This document shows, piece after piece, positions 1-9,303 of a stretch of 23,683 nucleotides of DNA. The stretch covers positions 1 to 23,683 of the forward strand of contig CACMNZ010000014.1 of assembly GCA_902615165.1 (NCBI GenBank), given 5' to 3'. How positions within the stretch are numbered: the first letter of the stretch is position 1; each line of letters opens with the position of its first letter. The position numbers and the translations under genes were made by a program. This stretch comes from an uncultured Prochlorococcus sp. GTDB taxonomy: Bacteria; Cyanobacteriota; Cyanobacteriia; PCC-6307; Cyanobiaceae. A model generated the notes under the pieces. It saw only the letters and a list, made by a program, of their open reading frames with translations. It had not been told where the DNA came from and made no database searches.

Positions 1-854
1 CTTTATTTTGTAATTGAGATCTTTCTTGTGTACATCTTACTGAAATCCCTGAAGGCAAATGAACAATTCTAACCGCTGTTTCTACTTTATTAACATTTTG
101 TCCTCCAGCCCCACCGGATCTACTGGTTGTAATTTCTAAATCTTTTTCAGGTATATCAAGAGAAATATTCTCATCTAATTTTGGCATGACCTCCACACCA
201 GCAAAGCTGGTTTGTCTTTTACCATTAGCATTGAAAGGAGAAATTCTTACTAATCTATGAGTTCCTTTTTCATGTTGTAAATATCCGTATGCATATTTTC
301 CATCAATTTCAAAAGTTACACTTTTGATACCTGCTTCTTCTCCTTGAGACAATTCATTGATAATTAAACTCATTTGATTATTATCGGCCCATCTTGAATA
401 CATTCTCAATAAGATCTCTACCCAATCCTGAGCATCTGTTCCACCAGCACCTGCGTTGATAGAAACTACTGCTCCTTCCTTATCGTATTCACCACATAAC
501 AATCTTTCAAATTCCCATTTATCCAAATTCTCTCGTAATTTCTTTAAGCCCTGCTTGGACTCCAAAATCATTTCCTCTTCTGGTTCTAAAGAATAAAGCT
601 CAAGAGAGGCATTAGCATCAGAAATAAAAGTTTTCCATTTATCCAACAATTCAAGTTGTGCCTTAACATCATCAAGGATTAACATTTGTTTTTTCGCTTC
701 TTCTTGATTCTCCCAAAATTCAGGCTGAGCAGAAATTTGCTCTAACTCTCTCCTTTTCGCTTTTAATCTTGGAACGTCAAAGACAATCCTGAGCATTACC
801 CAGGCGCTCTGTTAGTTCCGAAAGATCTTTTTTGAAATCTGTAATATCTATCAA
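1..854 (-). CDS. prfB: Peptide chain release factor 2 (RF2), C-terminus cut by window edge, expressed by +1 frameshift
   Basis: RF2 releases finished proteins at UGA and UAA codons. The gene reads leftward and runs off the window, giving about 284 of the usual 365-375 residues. The reading frame is split. A 25-codon leader starts at TTG (852-854) and ends at an in-frame TGA (777-779); shifting +1 there gives one continuous RF2 frame. With this numbering the stop-codon-recognition tripeptide SPF falls at residues 205-207 and the catalytic GGQ at 250-252, the same positions as in E. coli RF2. This supports both the TTG start and the frameshift. An in-frame TAA lies just upstream, so no earlier ATG is possible; an ATT at 855-857 is the only nearby alternative. 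No clear Shine-Dalgarno precedes the start. It diverges from grxC across a 76-base gap. Confidence 0.96.
777..790 (-). other. prfB: Programmed +1 ribosomal frameshift site of prfB
   Basis: Read on the minus strand, the site is AGGATTGTCTTTGAC. It has an internal Shine-Dalgarno-like AGGA (787-790), a 4-base spacer, the CTT slip codon (780-782) and a TGA stop (777-779) followed by C. This is the classic autoregulatory arrangement: when RF2 is scarce, ribosomes pause at the UGA, slip from CUU to UUU and continue in the RF2 frame. The TGA is codon 26, as in E. coli. The anti-SD pairing looks weaker than the E. coli AGGGGG. The sequence elements are seen directly; the mechanism is inferred from the well-studied family. 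Confidence 0.93.
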
Positions 855-872
855 AATAGAATTTAATCGTTA

Positions 873-880
873 TTTATAAT
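873..880. promoter_or_regulatory. Overlapping divergent -10 elements for grxC (+) and prfB (-)
   Basis: The gap between prfB and grxC holds a perfect TATAAT on the plus strand (875-880), which would start grxC transcription near 887 and leave a leader of about 44 bases. On the minus strand TATAAA (873-878) lies about 20 bases upstream of the prfB TTG. No good -35 box is visible for either. This is a prediction from consensus only. Confidence 0.35.
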
Positions 881-930
881 CTAACAGGCACTTTTGTTTA
901 ATAGTATAAACTAAGTATTATTTTAAAAAA

Positions 931-1185
931 ATGTCCAAAGTTGAAATTTATACTTGGCAATATTGCCCATTCTGTATTCGAGCAAAATCACTTCTCAAGA
1001 AAAAAAATATAAATTTTACAGAATATAAAATAGATGGTGATAAAGATGCCAGAGCTTTGATGATTGAAAGAGCTGATGGTAGAAGAACATTACCACAAAT
1101 ATTTATAGATAATGAGGGTATCGGAGGCTGCGATGATCTCTACAAATTAGAAAATGAAAATAAATTAGACGCATTAATAAACTAG
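931..1185 (+). CDS. grxC: Glutaredoxin, GrxC type
   Basis: Small dithiol glutaredoxin of 84 residues, the normal length for the family. It reduces disulfides and glutathione-mixed disulfides in the cytoplasm using glutathione. The active site is CPFC (Cys12 and Cys15), preceded by the usual aromatic YTWQY stretch. The cis-proline motif TLPQ lies at residues 53-56 (Pro55), and the glutathione-contacting GGCDD at 65-69. It is followed after only 5 bases by gshB, so the gene for glutathione synthesis and that for a glutathione-using enzyme are almost certainly co-transcribed. The ATG at 931 is the only sensible start; no Shine-Dalgarno is visible, only an A-run. Confidence 0.95.
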   Translation: MSKVEIYTWQYCPFCIRAKSLLKKKNINFTEYKIDGDKDARALMIERADGRRTLPQIFIDNEGIGGCDDLYKLENENKLDALIN

Positions 1186-1190
1186 ATCTT

Positions 1191-2114
1191 ATGAAATTTC
1201 TATTCGTGATAGATCCAATAAAAAATATAAATCCCTTAAAAGATTCAACTGCTGCTTTAATGCAAGCATCATCAAAAAAAAATATTGAAATCTGGAGTTG
1301 TACTCCTCAGGACCTTGAAGCTAGAGGTGATGAAGTATGGGCATCTTCGGTAAAAGTTGAAGTAAATCCGTGGATTTCTTTCAAAGATAATGATTGCATA
1401 CCTCTCGCCGAATTTAATTGCATTTGGATGAGAAAAGATCCTCCTGTAAATGAGGGTTATTTATATGCAACCCATCTTTTAGAAGTTGCCGAAAGAAAAG
1501 GAGTAAAAGTAATCAACAAACCCTCATCGTTAAGAGCATGGAATGAAAAGCTAGGTGCTTTGAGATACAGCCACTTAATGGCACCTACAATAGTTGCGAG
1601 TAAGGTAAAAGATCTTATTAATTTTGCAAATATAAATAATGAAGTAGTCATAAAACCTCTTGGAGGAAAAGGTGGTCAAGGTGTTATAAGGATAAATAAA
1701 AATTCTCCAGGCATTAAATCAATCATTGAATTAATCACTTCTCAAGAAGAATTACCCGTTATGATGCAAAAATTTATTCCTGAAGTCATAGAAGGTGATA
1801 AAAGAATAATTATCGTAAACGGTGAAGCAATTGGATCGATAAATAGGATTCCTCAAGGAGGAGATTTTAGGAGTAATTTAGCGATGGGAGGAAAGGCTGA
1901 ACCAACATTATTAACAGAAAAAGAAAAACGTATCTGCTCAGAATTATCCCAACACTTTAAAGATGAGGGTTTATTTTTTGTAGGAATTGATGTAATAAAT
2001 GAAATGCTTAGCGAGATTAATGTAACCAGTCCAACAGGTTTAAGAGAAATAGAAAATTTATCCAATAAGAATGTTTCAGAGGAAGTTATTGAAAAATTAT
2101 TGGAAATTATCTAG
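1191..2114 (+). CDS. gshB: Glutathione synthase
   Basis: ATP-dependent ligase that joins glycine to gamma-glutamylcysteine, the last step of glutathione synthesis; cytoplasmic. At 307 residues it is of standard bacterial GshB length. It has the ATP-grasp fold: an N-terminal substrate domain with RKDPP (81-85), the nucleotide-binding lysine in [11 protein letters not shown] (155-165), GDKR (202-205), and a C-terminal metal and substrate region with GIDVI followed by EINVTSPTG (276-284). It is second in a grxC-gshB operon with a 5-base spacer. Its last 8 bases overlap the end of menF, which runs convergently. Confidence 0.96.
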   Translation: MKFLFVIDPIKNINPLKDSTAALMQASSKKNIEIWSCTPQDLEARGDEVWASSVKVEVNPWISFKDNDCIPLAEFNCIWMRKDPPVNEGYLYATHLLEVAERKGVKVINKPSSLRAWNEKLGALRYSHLMAPTIVASKVKDLINFANINNEVVIKPLGGKGGQGVIRINKNSPGIKSIIELITSQEELPVMMQKFIPEVIEGDKRIIIVNGEAIGSINRIPQGGDFRSNLAMGGKAEPTLLTEKEKRICSELSQHFKDEGLFFVGIDVINEMLSEINVTSPTGLREIENLSNKNVSEEVIEKLLEII

Positions 2115-3519
2115 GACTTTTAGCGAAAAATATTTGTTTTACTATAGATTCAAATTTTAATTTAATCTCATCTATTTCTTTCTCTAAAACGGAGCCTGAA
2201 ACTATTCCTGAACCGGCAGTAAATTCAATATTTTCTTCAATATACCTTGCTCCTCTTATTGCTAAAAGAAATGAAGCATTTCCTGATGAATCAACCCAAC
2301 CCAATGGAGAAGCATAATTTCCTCTAGGAAAAGACTCAAGAGTGTTTATCCAATCCAATGCTGCATTTTTTGGATAACCACAAACAGCCGGAGATGGATG
2401 TAAGTTTTTAAGCAATTCAAAAGGACATATATTTTCAACTTGAGAGAAAATCAGTGTTTGCAAATGAGAAATATCTCCAAATGAATTTACCTTGATATCA
2501 CTTTTTTTAAAGTTTTTTATTTTTGAAACTTCTAAACATTTAATCAAATACTGTGTTACGTAATTATGTTCCTTTAAATCTTTAGTACTTTTTAGGAGTT
2601 TCTTAAAATTTGAATTAGTAGAAATAGTTCCAGCAAGAGCCTCCAAAGTTAAATTAGGCTTAGTAAAAGAAAATAATTTTTCTGGAGATGCTCCAAACAA
2701 AATATCCTTACTATTTCTTTTCCAAACGTATCTGCACGTATTTGGATGATTCTTTTTTAATCTTTTTAAAATTTCTACTAAATCTAATTTATTTTTAAAT
2801 TTTATTTTAATCCTATTTGCTAAAACTATCTTTTCGAGAATGCCTTTTTCTACTAGTTGAATTCCTCTATTTACTACTTTTTTCAAACTTGTATTAGAAG
2901 TTTCTAAAGAGTGCAAGAAATGATCAATAGTAGGTAAATCAAAACTAGTTTTTAAGACAGATGATTTTATTAATTCTGAGCCAGAATTAATAACTTGATT
3001 TCTAATTGTCCATATTTCTTCAATTAATGTTCTTAATGATGATTTACCTTCAACATGACCATTGATTCTTAACCAACAATTCTTATTACTTTTAATAATT
3101 AATATTTTTGGTAAGATAGCTTCCAAACTAGGGACATCAGAAGATAAATTCTTATTATTCAAGTTTTCTGAAAAAGAAAATAAATAAATTATTTTTGACA
3201 GTGCAGAATTATGTGATTCATTAGTTAAGTTAATTAAATTTTTAAAATTCTCAGAATTAAACTCTTTTGCCAGCTCAAATCTTTTTGGACCATCCAAAGT
3301 AACATATTTACATTTCTCAAAAGCAATATATGAAATACCATTTGATTCCTCCCAAAATGAAGAAAACGAATATTTATTTATAAACAATTCATATACTTGT
3401 AATAGATCAAAACAAGGAATCTCAACACAAATACTTACTAATCCAGCATTCTCCACTTTCTTATCGAAAGAGGAAAATACATCTTTTAAAAAATCTGTTA
3501 AGTTTAAATCATTTTTCAT
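2107..3519 (-). CDS. menF: Isochorismate synthase (phylloquinone pathway)
   Basis: Converts chorismate to isochorismate, the first committed step of phylloquinone (vitamin K1) synthesis; the product becomes the A1 quinone of photosystem I. The 470-residue length fits the chorismate-utilising enzyme family, with a divergent N-terminal half and a conserved C-terminal half. Family motifs seen include EKIVLANRI (mid-protein), [37 protein letters not shown] and a C-terminal [10 protein letters not shown]. The men context argues for MenF rather than anthranilate synthase (TrpE) or a salicylate enzyme. It starts at ATG 3517-3519, diverges from menA across 86 bases and overlaps the gshB end by 8 bases. 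The N-terminal half is rich in Lys, Asn and Ser and much less conserved-looking. Confidence 0.93.
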   Translation of the reverse strand: MKNDLNLTDFLKDVFSSFDKKVENAGLVSICVEIPCFDLLQVYELFINKYSFSSFWEESNGISYIAFEKCKYVTLDGPKRFELAKEFNSENFKNLINLTNESHNSALSKIIYLFSFSENLNNKNLSSDVPSLEAILPKILIIKSNKNCWLRINGHVEGKSSLRTLIEEIWTIRNQVINSGSELIKSSVLKTSFDLPTIDHFLHSLETSNTSLKKVVNRGIQLVEKGILEKIVLANRIKIKFKNKLDLVEILKRLKKNHPNTCRYVWKRNSKDILFGASPEKLFSFTKPNLTLEALAGTISTNSNFKKLLKSTKDLKEHNYVTQYLIKCLEVSKIKNFKKSDIKVNSFGDISHLQTLIFSQVENICPFELLKNLHPSPAVCGYPKNAALDWINTLESFPRGNYASPLGWVDSSGNASFLLAIRGARYIEENIEFTAGSGIVSGSVLEKEIDEIKLKFESIVKQIFFAKSPR

Positions 3520-3559
3520 TACTTATTGAAAATAACTAAAAATCATGCAATAAAGTAAA

Positions 3560-3588
3560 AAATGTAACTCAATTTATAAACTACATTT
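3560..3588 (+). promoter_or_regulatory. Inverted repeat flanking a -10-like box upstream of menA
   Basis: In the menF/menA divergent gap, AAATGTA (3560-3566) and its exact reverse complement TACATTT (3582-3588) lie 22 bases apart centre to centre, about two helical turns. They flank a TATAAA box (3575-3580) that could serve as the menA -10 element. The arrangement resembles an operator over a promoter but could equally be chance in AT-rich DNA or a weak leader hairpin. Confidence 0.3.
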
Positions 3589-3605
3589 AAAAATAATCGA
3601 ATTTT

Positions 3606-4538
3606 GTGAGTTTAATAAAAATGGACGAAGATAAAAAAAAATTATGGAAACAAGCGATAAAATGGCCTCTTTATTCTGTAGCCATACTTCCGGTTTTAAT
3701 AACAGGGGCTTATATACTCAATCAATATGAAAAGGTAAAAATTTATAATTTGATTGCGTTTACTTTAGCTGCAATTTTTATATTACTTTGGGAAAACTTA
3801 ACCAATGATTTATTCGACGCAGAAACAGGAATCGATGAATTTAAATTCCATTCAATTGTAAATCTTGTAAAAAATAAAAAAATAATTTCATTTATTGCAT
3901 ATACATCTTTAGTTATTGGTTTATTAATAATTTCAATTATTTCAGTATCAACAAGTATAAACATTTTAATTTTGGTGGCATCTTGCTGCTTCTTAGGATA
4001 TTTATATCAAGGACCTCCTTTTAGATTTGGCTATCAAGGTTTAGGAGAACCATTATGCTGGCTTGCATTTGGACCTTTTGCATACTCTGCAGTCTTAATT
4101 GCGTTAAATCCGTCTAATATTTACTTGGAAGATATTCCCTGGAAAGTTTCTTTATTACTTGGTTCAGGACCTTCATTGGCAACAACTCTTGTATTATTCT
4201 GTTCTCATTTTCATCAAATTTCTGAAGATAAAAAGCATGGGAAAAATTCACCTTTAGTTCGCCTAGGAGCAAAAAAAGGTTCTCAATTTGTGCCTTGGAT
4301 AATTTTTACAATATATATTTTTCAACTTTTAACTATAGTTACTGAATTTATTCCAGTTTTTTGTGTCCTTTATTTGATTAGTTTTCCTCAAGCAAAAAGA
4401 CTTATAAATTTATTAAGATCTTCTTATAAAAAACCTTCTGCAATAAAAAATTCCAAATTCGTCGCAATAAAATTTCAAACTCTTAATGGAGTTGGCTTAA
4501 TCTCAGGATTAATATTAAATTACTTACTTACTAAATGA
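3606..4538 (+). CDS. menA: 1,4-dihydroxy-2-naphthoate phytyltransferase
   Basis: Integral membrane prenyltransferase of the UbiA family that attaches the phytyl chain to 1,4-dihydroxy-2-naphthoate in phylloquinone synthesis. At 310 residues with about eight to nine hydrophobic segments it matches cyanobacterial MenA. The first Asp-rich motif is seen as NDLFDAETGID (67-77), and a second conserved polar loop as HQISEDKKHGK. The frame opens with GTG at 3606; an in-frame ATG at 3621 would shorten it by five residues and cannot be excluded. Its stop overlaps the menC start in an ATGA, so the two are translationally coupled. Substrate assignment rests on the men neighbours, since UbiA enzymes look alike. 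Confidence 0.93.
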   Translation: MSLIKMDEDKKKLWKQAIKWPLYSVAILPVLITGAYILNQYEKVKIYNLIAFTLAAIFILLWENLTNDLFDAETGIDEFKFHSIVNLVKNKKIISFIAYTSLVIGLLIISIISVSTSINILILVASCCFLGYLYQGPPFRFGYQGLGEPLCWLAFGPFAYSAVLIALNPSNIYLEDIPWKVSLLLGSGPSLATTLVLFCSHFHQISEDKKHGKNSPLVRLGAKKGSQFVPWIIFTIYIFQLLTIVTEFIPVFCVLYLISFPQAKRLINLLRSSYKKPSAIKNSKFVAIKFQTLNGVGLISGLILNYLLTK

Positions 4539-5500
4539 ACTTAATATTTAGAAAAAAATCTTATAGCTTTAAGTTATCCACAAAAGTAGAAAATTCTAAA
4601 ACCACTTATCTTACAAAACTGGGTTGGATAATTAAATTATCAAGTAATGATAAAAAATTTGGGTTTGGAGAAGTTTCACCACTTCTAGAAGAAGACTTAA
4701 AAAAATGTGCAAAACAACTAAATCTGATCCCTGAGAATTTAGAAGTATTTAATTTATCTGAGGAAATAAATATTTTTCACCCATGCATTCAATCTGCAAT
4801 AAATTCTGCATTAGCTGAGATAAATGGAAAAATAATTTTTAAAGAAAACTATGCATTTGATAAAATTGATAAATCAGCCATACTTTTAGATTCGAAAAAT
4901 GTAATTTCAGAGCTAAATGAAATTAAAAAAAGAAAATCTAATATTGGAAAATCAGTAACCATTAAATGGAAAGTTGCGTTAAGAGATAACCATGAGGAAG
5001 AAGCAAATTTAGAAGAAATTTTAAGCCAAATAGGCAATAATATTAAATTAAGAATAGATGCTAATGGTTCGTGGGGAAGAAAGATAGCAAATAGATGGGC
5101 TGATATTTTGAAAGACAACAAAAATATAGATTGGTTAGAACAACCTCTATGTATTGATGATATTGAAGGAATGACAGAACTAAACAAAAAAATCCCAGTA
5201 GCCTTAGACGAATCACTTTTAAAATTTCCAACTTTGATTGATGAATGGAAGGGTTGGCAAATTCGAAGGCCTTCTCAAGAAAATAATCCAGTTAAGCTTT
5301 TAAGAGAATTAGAAAATAAAAAAGCTTTAATATCTATAAGTTCCTCATTTGAAACTGGAATAGGGAAGAGATGGCTTTATCATTTATCTTCTCTACAATT
5401 ACAAGGACCAACACCAAAAGTTCCTGGTTTAGCAATGAATAAATTCCCTAATTCTTTTCTATTTTCAAATGAAGCAAAAAAGATATGGGATCAACTATGA
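4535..5500 (+). CDS. menC: o-Succinylbenzoate synthase, with Arg at a usual catalytic Lys
   Basis: Enolase-superfamily enzyme that dehydrates SHCHC to o-succinylbenzoate in phylloquinone synthesis; 321 residues, the usual length. The N-terminal capping domain is poorly conserved. The barrel shows the KxK motif KWK (144-146) and the three metal ligands Asp175 (IDANG), Glu202 (LEQPL) and Asp225 (ALDES). The second catalytic lysine, normally in an I-K-P context (Lys235 in E. coli), appears here as Arg245 in QIRRPS. Metal-ligand spacing agrees with the E. coli enzyme, so the alignment is fairly firm. The gene overlaps menA by ATGA at its start and menE by ATGA at its end. It still looks like a functional men operon member. 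Confidence 0.9.
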   Translation: MNLIFRKKSYSFKLSTKVENSKTTYLTKLGWIIKLSSNDKKFGFGEVSPLLEEDLKKCAKQLNLIPENLEVFNLSEEINIFHPCIQSAINSALAEINGKIIFKENYAFDKIDKSAILLDSKNVISELNEIKKRKSNIGKSVTIKWKVALRDNHEEEANLEEILSQIGNNIKLRIDANGSWGRKIANRWADILKDNKNIDWLEQPLCIDDIEGMTELNKKIPVALDESLLKFPTLIDEWKGWQIRRPSQENNPVKLLRELENKKALISISSSFETGIGKRWLYHLSSLQLQGPTPKVPGLAMNKFPNSFLFSNEAKKIWDQL

Positions 5501-6696
5501 AAAATAAAATTCATACTATTGAAGTTGAAGATAATGAAACTGAATCTGTAGAGAAAATTATTGAAAAAATTAGAGAGAATAAAATTATTTATGTAAAAAA
5601 CAAATTTTATGAAGATGAATTCGTATTAGATTCAATTACAGAAAATGGGCCAGCAATTATCTTAAACAGTAGCGGGAGTTCTGGAAAACCAAGACAATGT
5701 TTTCACCACTTAAATAATCTTCAATTATCTGCTATTACATCAGGGAAATGGCTAATAGAGCAAGGATTTGAATTGCAAAAATGCCTAATTTTAAATACCT
5801 TACCACTTAACCATATAAGTGGATTAATGCCAATTTTTAGAAGTCAAACTTGGGGATGTGATTGTATTAATATTTCTCCTAATTTAATAAAAAAAACTCG
5901 AGAACTTTTACTTTTTACAATGAAATCAAAACAAAATAAAAAATACTTGATCACATCATTAGTACCTACACAATTACAAAGACTTTTAGCTCAAAAAGAT
6001 GGTATTAGTTGGCTAAAAATTTTTGATCTAATTTGGGTAGGTGGAGCTTCAATTTCAAGGGACACTGCAGAGCAATGTATAGAAGAAAAAATTAAATTAG
6101 CACCTTGTTACGGCTCAACTGAAACAGCAGCAATGGTTACGAGTTTAAAACCAAAAGAATTCTTAATGGGTTTTAAAAATGTTGGAGAAATACTACCTGA
6201 TACAAAAATAAGAATTAACGCAAAAGGATTAATCGAGATAAAATCAGCCAGAATTGGAATCGAAATAAAAGACTCTTCAAAAACTGAAAATTTCAAAAAT
6301 AAAAATGGGTGGTGGCAAACCGGTGATTTAGGTGAAATTAATCAAATCAATAATTCTTCATATTTAAACTTTCTTGGAAGAAGTGATAACGCTTTTAATT
6401 CAGGGGGAGAAATCGTTTTCCCGACAGTAATTGAATCTCGATTAAATGATTTCATTATTAAAGAAAATATCCCAATTAATAAATTCAAAATTTTAAAAGT
6501 ATCCGACAAATTATGGGGAAACAAAATTAAAATAATTGTGGAATATAAAGAAAATACAAATCATAAAAATATTGAAAATTCATTAAATTTATTAAAAAAA
6601 TTTTCTCAAAGTTGGCCTAAACATGAAAGACCTGAAAAGTGGGTTGTTAAAAAAAATACCAGTACAGAAAAAATAAACTATAAATTTAAAAAATAA
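5497..6696 (+). CDS. menE: o-Succinylbenzoate--CoA ligase
   Basis: Acyl-adenylate-forming ligase that activates o-succinylbenzoate with ATP and CoA in phylloquinone synthesis. I chose ATG 5497, which overlaps the menC stop as ATGA, giving 399 residues; an in-frame ATG at 5485 lies inside menC and would add only four residues. Motifs in order are the phosphate-binding loop SSGSSGKPRQ (58-67), GSTETAA (206-212), TGDLGE (275-280) and the hinge GRSDNAFNSGGE (294-305). The C-terminal lysine expected to act in adenylation is Lys392. It is on the short side for the superfamily, as cyanobacterial MenE tends to be. Only 3 bases separate it from the end of the convergent menI-like gene. Confidence 0.93.
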   Translation: MKNKIHTIEVEDNETESVEKIIEKIRENKIIYVKNKFYEDEFVLDSITENGPAIILNSSGSSGKPRQCFHHLNNLQLSAITSGKWLIEQGFELQKCLILNTLPLNHISGLMPIFRSQTWGCDCINISPNLIKKTRELLLFTMKSKQNKKYLITSLVPTQLQRLLAQKDGISWLKIFDLIWVGGASISRDTAEQCIEEKIKLAPCYGSTETAAMVTSLKPKEFLMGFKNVGEILPDTKIRINAKGLIEIKSARIGIEIKDSSKTENFKNKNGWWQTGDLGEINQINNSSYLNFLGRSDNAFNSGGEIVFPTVIESRLNDFIIKENIPINKFKILKVSDKLWGNKIKIIVEYKENTNHKNIENSLNLLKKFSQSWPKHERPEKWVVKKNTSTEKINYKFKK

Positions 6697-6699
6697 TAA

Positions 6700-7152
<453 letters not shown>

Positions 7153-7161
7153 TTAAAGAAC

Positions 7162-8349
7162 TTATCTATCAACAGATCCCATAATGACATCTATTGAGCC
7201 AAGGATTGCCATAATATCGGCGATTTTGGCACCTTTAAGAATATGAGGCAATATTTGCAGATTATTTAAATCAGCTGCTCTGATTTTAAATCTCCATGGG
7301 GTAACTTCATTATTTCCTTGAATGAATACCCCTATTTCTCCTTTACCGGACTCTAATCTTGTATACAATTCTCCGTTAGGAATTTTAAAAGTTGGAGCAA
7401 CCTTCTTAGCTACATATTGATAGTCCATACCAAATATTGCACTCTTCTTATCTTCAGTCGCCATTCTTTGAGCTTCCAAATTTTCTGTTGGACCTCCTGG
7501 AATCATTTTACAGGCTTGGCGAATAATGCTTAGTGATTGTCTCATCTCTTCGACTCTCACTCGATATCTCGCATAACAATCTCCTTCTTTTTCTGAAGCA
7601 ATCTGCCAATCAAAATCGTCATAACATTCATAACTATCGACTTTCCTTAAATCCCAAGAAACTCCAGAAGCTCTAAGCATTGGGCCAGACAAAGACCAAT
7701 TAATTGCCTGGTCTCTTTGTATTGTTCCGAGACCCTCAATTCTTTTTTTAAAAATTGGGTTATTTGTGATTAATTTTTCGTATTCATCTATTTTAGGACC
7801 GAACCAATCGCAAAAATCTATACATTTTTCTAACCATCCGTATGGAAGATCACATGCGACACCACCTATCCTAAAGAAATTATTATTTATTAGTCTTTGC
7901 CCAGTAGCAGCTTCCCAAAGATCATAAATCATTTCTCTTTCTCTAAAAATATAGAAAAATGGAGTTTGAGCTCCTACGTCTGCTAAAAAGGGGCCAAGCC
8001 ATAACAGATGATTAGCAATACGATTAAGTTCCAGCATAAGAACTCTGATATAACTAGCTCTTTTAGGAACTGGAATATTAGCTAATCTTTCAGGAGCATT
8101 TACTACAATAGCTTCATAAAACATTCCTGCTGCATAATCCATTCTGCTTACATAAGGGACATACATTACATTTGTCCTATTTTCAGCTATCTTTTCCATT
8201 CCTCTATGTAAATATCCAATTACAGGCTCACAATCAATGACATTCTCACCATCAAGAGTTACAACTAATCTTAAAACCCCATGCATTGAGGGATGGTGAG
8301 GGCCAAAATTGACCACCATCGGTTCTGTTCTAGTCTCTAGCTGAGCCAT
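7162..8349 (-). CDS. ndhH: NAD(P)H-quinone oxidoreductase subunit H (NDH-1, 49-kDa type)
   Basis: Peripheral-arm subunit of thylakoid NDH-1 that helps form the quinone-binding pocket beside the iron-sulfur clusters. At 395 residues it has normal full length. Recognisable features are the N-terminal [40 protein letters not shown], the [13 protein letters not shown] region and the conserved C-terminal [14 protein letters not shown]. It lies apart from the ndhAIGE cluster at 18099-20864, which is normal in cyanobacteria. The gene reads leftward into the menI-like thioesterase 9 bases later and diverges from rsmH over only 38 bases, so the two promoters must overlap or sit inside coding sequence. 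Confidence 0.97.
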   Translation of the reverse strand: MAQLETRTEPMVVNFGPHHPSMHGVLRLVVTLDGENVIDCEPVIGYLHRGMEKIAENRTNVMYVPYVSRMDYAAGMFYEAIVVNAPERLANIPVPKRASYIRVLMLELNRIANHLLWLGPFLADVGAQTPFFYIFREREMIYDLWEAATGQRLINNNFFRIGGVACDLPYGWLEKCIDFCDWFGPKIDEYEKLITNNPIFKKRIEGLGTIQRDQAINWSLSGPMLRASGVSWDLRKVDSYECYDDFDWQIASEKEGDCYARYRVRVEEMRQSLSIIRQACKMIPGGPTENLEAQRMATEDKKSAIFGMDYQYVAKKVAPTFKIPNGELYTRLESGKGEIGVFIQGNNEVTPWRFKIRAADLNNLQILPHILKGAKIADIMAILGSIDVIMGSVDR

Positions 8350-8387
8350 TCGAAATTTAACTTCTAAATAAATCTTAGTCGAAAGTT

Positions 8388-9290
8388 ATGCAAACTGACC
8401 TATCTGATTCATCTTTTTTCAATCATAAATCAGTTATGACAGATGAGATTATGGCCTCATTAGAGCATTACCCATTAATCCATAACAACCAACTTAAAGG
8501 AATAGACGCAACTTTAGGCGGAGGTGGCCATTCTTATCAGTTATTGAGACAATATTCGAATTTAAATATAATTGGACTTGATCAAGATCCATTCGCAAGA
8601 AAATCAGCATCAATAAAACTTGATGAATTTAAAAATAGGCTTGATATAAGAGCTTCAAATTTTGCGGATTTTGTACCGCAAGAAAAAGTTTCTTTTGTGA
8701 TTGCAGATCTTGGAGTAAATAGTAACCAAATTGATGACCCTAAAAGAGGATTTAGTTTCCAAAAAGATGGTCCACTTGATATGCGCATGAATCCTTTTCT
8801 TGAGGTTAATGCAGAGAAATTAATTGAGGCTTTAAATGAAAAAGATCTAGCTAACATAATTTATAAATATGGTGAAGAGAGATTATCAAGAAAGATTGCT
8901 AGGAAAATAAAAATGGATTTGAAGGAAAATGGGAAATATTCTGGAACAAAAGAATTAGCTTATTCTATTGCAGGCTGCTTCCCACCAAAACAAAGATATA
9001 AAAAAATACACCCAGCAACAAGAACATTTCAAGCACTGAGAATTGCTGTTAATAAAGAAATTGAAGTATTAGAAAAATTCTTGCAAGTTGTCCCTGAATG
9101 GCTTTTGCCAGGGGGTATTGTTTCTATTATTAGTTTTCATTCCCTGGAAGATAGGTTAGTTAAAAGTTCTTTTAAGAATGATATAAGACTAAAAAACCTT
9201 ACAAAAAAGCCAATAACTCCTTCTGAACAAGAAGTCGAACTAAACAAAAGAGCCAGAAGTGGAAAATTAAGAGTTGCTCAATTAAATTAA
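8388..9290 (+). CDS. rsmH: 16S rRNA (cytosine-1402-N4)-methyltransferase
   Basis: SAM-dependent methyltransferase (old name MraW) that modifies C1402 in the decoding centre of 16S rRNA. It has 300 residues, typical for the family. It opens with the family signature FNHKSVM (11-17), then the SAM-binding loop GIDATLGGGGHSY (38-50), LGVNSNQIDDPKRGFSF, GPLDMRMN, the inserted helical domain, and the C-terminal SFHSLEDRLVK (249-259). In many bacteria rsmH heads the division/cell-wall cluster; here it stands alone, as it often does in cyanobacteria. ATG at 8388 is the start; the stop lies 13 bases from the end of the convergent cysteine desulfurase. Confidence 0.96.
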   Translation: MQTDLSDSSFFNHKSVMTDEIMASLEHYPLIHNNQLKGIDATLGGGGHSYQLLRQYSNLNIIGLDQDPFARKSASIKLDEFKNRLDIRASNFADFVPQEKVSFVIADLGVNSNQIDDPKRGFSFQKDGPLDMRMNPFLEVNAEKLIEALNEKDLANIIYKYGEERLSRKIARKIKMDLKENGKYSGTKELAYSIAGCFPPKQRYKKIHPATRTFQALRIAVNKEIEVLEKFLQVVPEWLLPGGIVSIISFHSLEDRLVKSSFKNDIRLKNLTKKPITPSEQEVELNKRARSGKLRVAQLN

Positions 9291-9303
9291 AAGACAATAA
9301 TTT

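Noticed and set aside
4849..5187. 112-codon minus-strand open frame inside menC
   Set aside because: Antisense shadow; the plus-strand frame contains the enolase-superfamily metal ligands.
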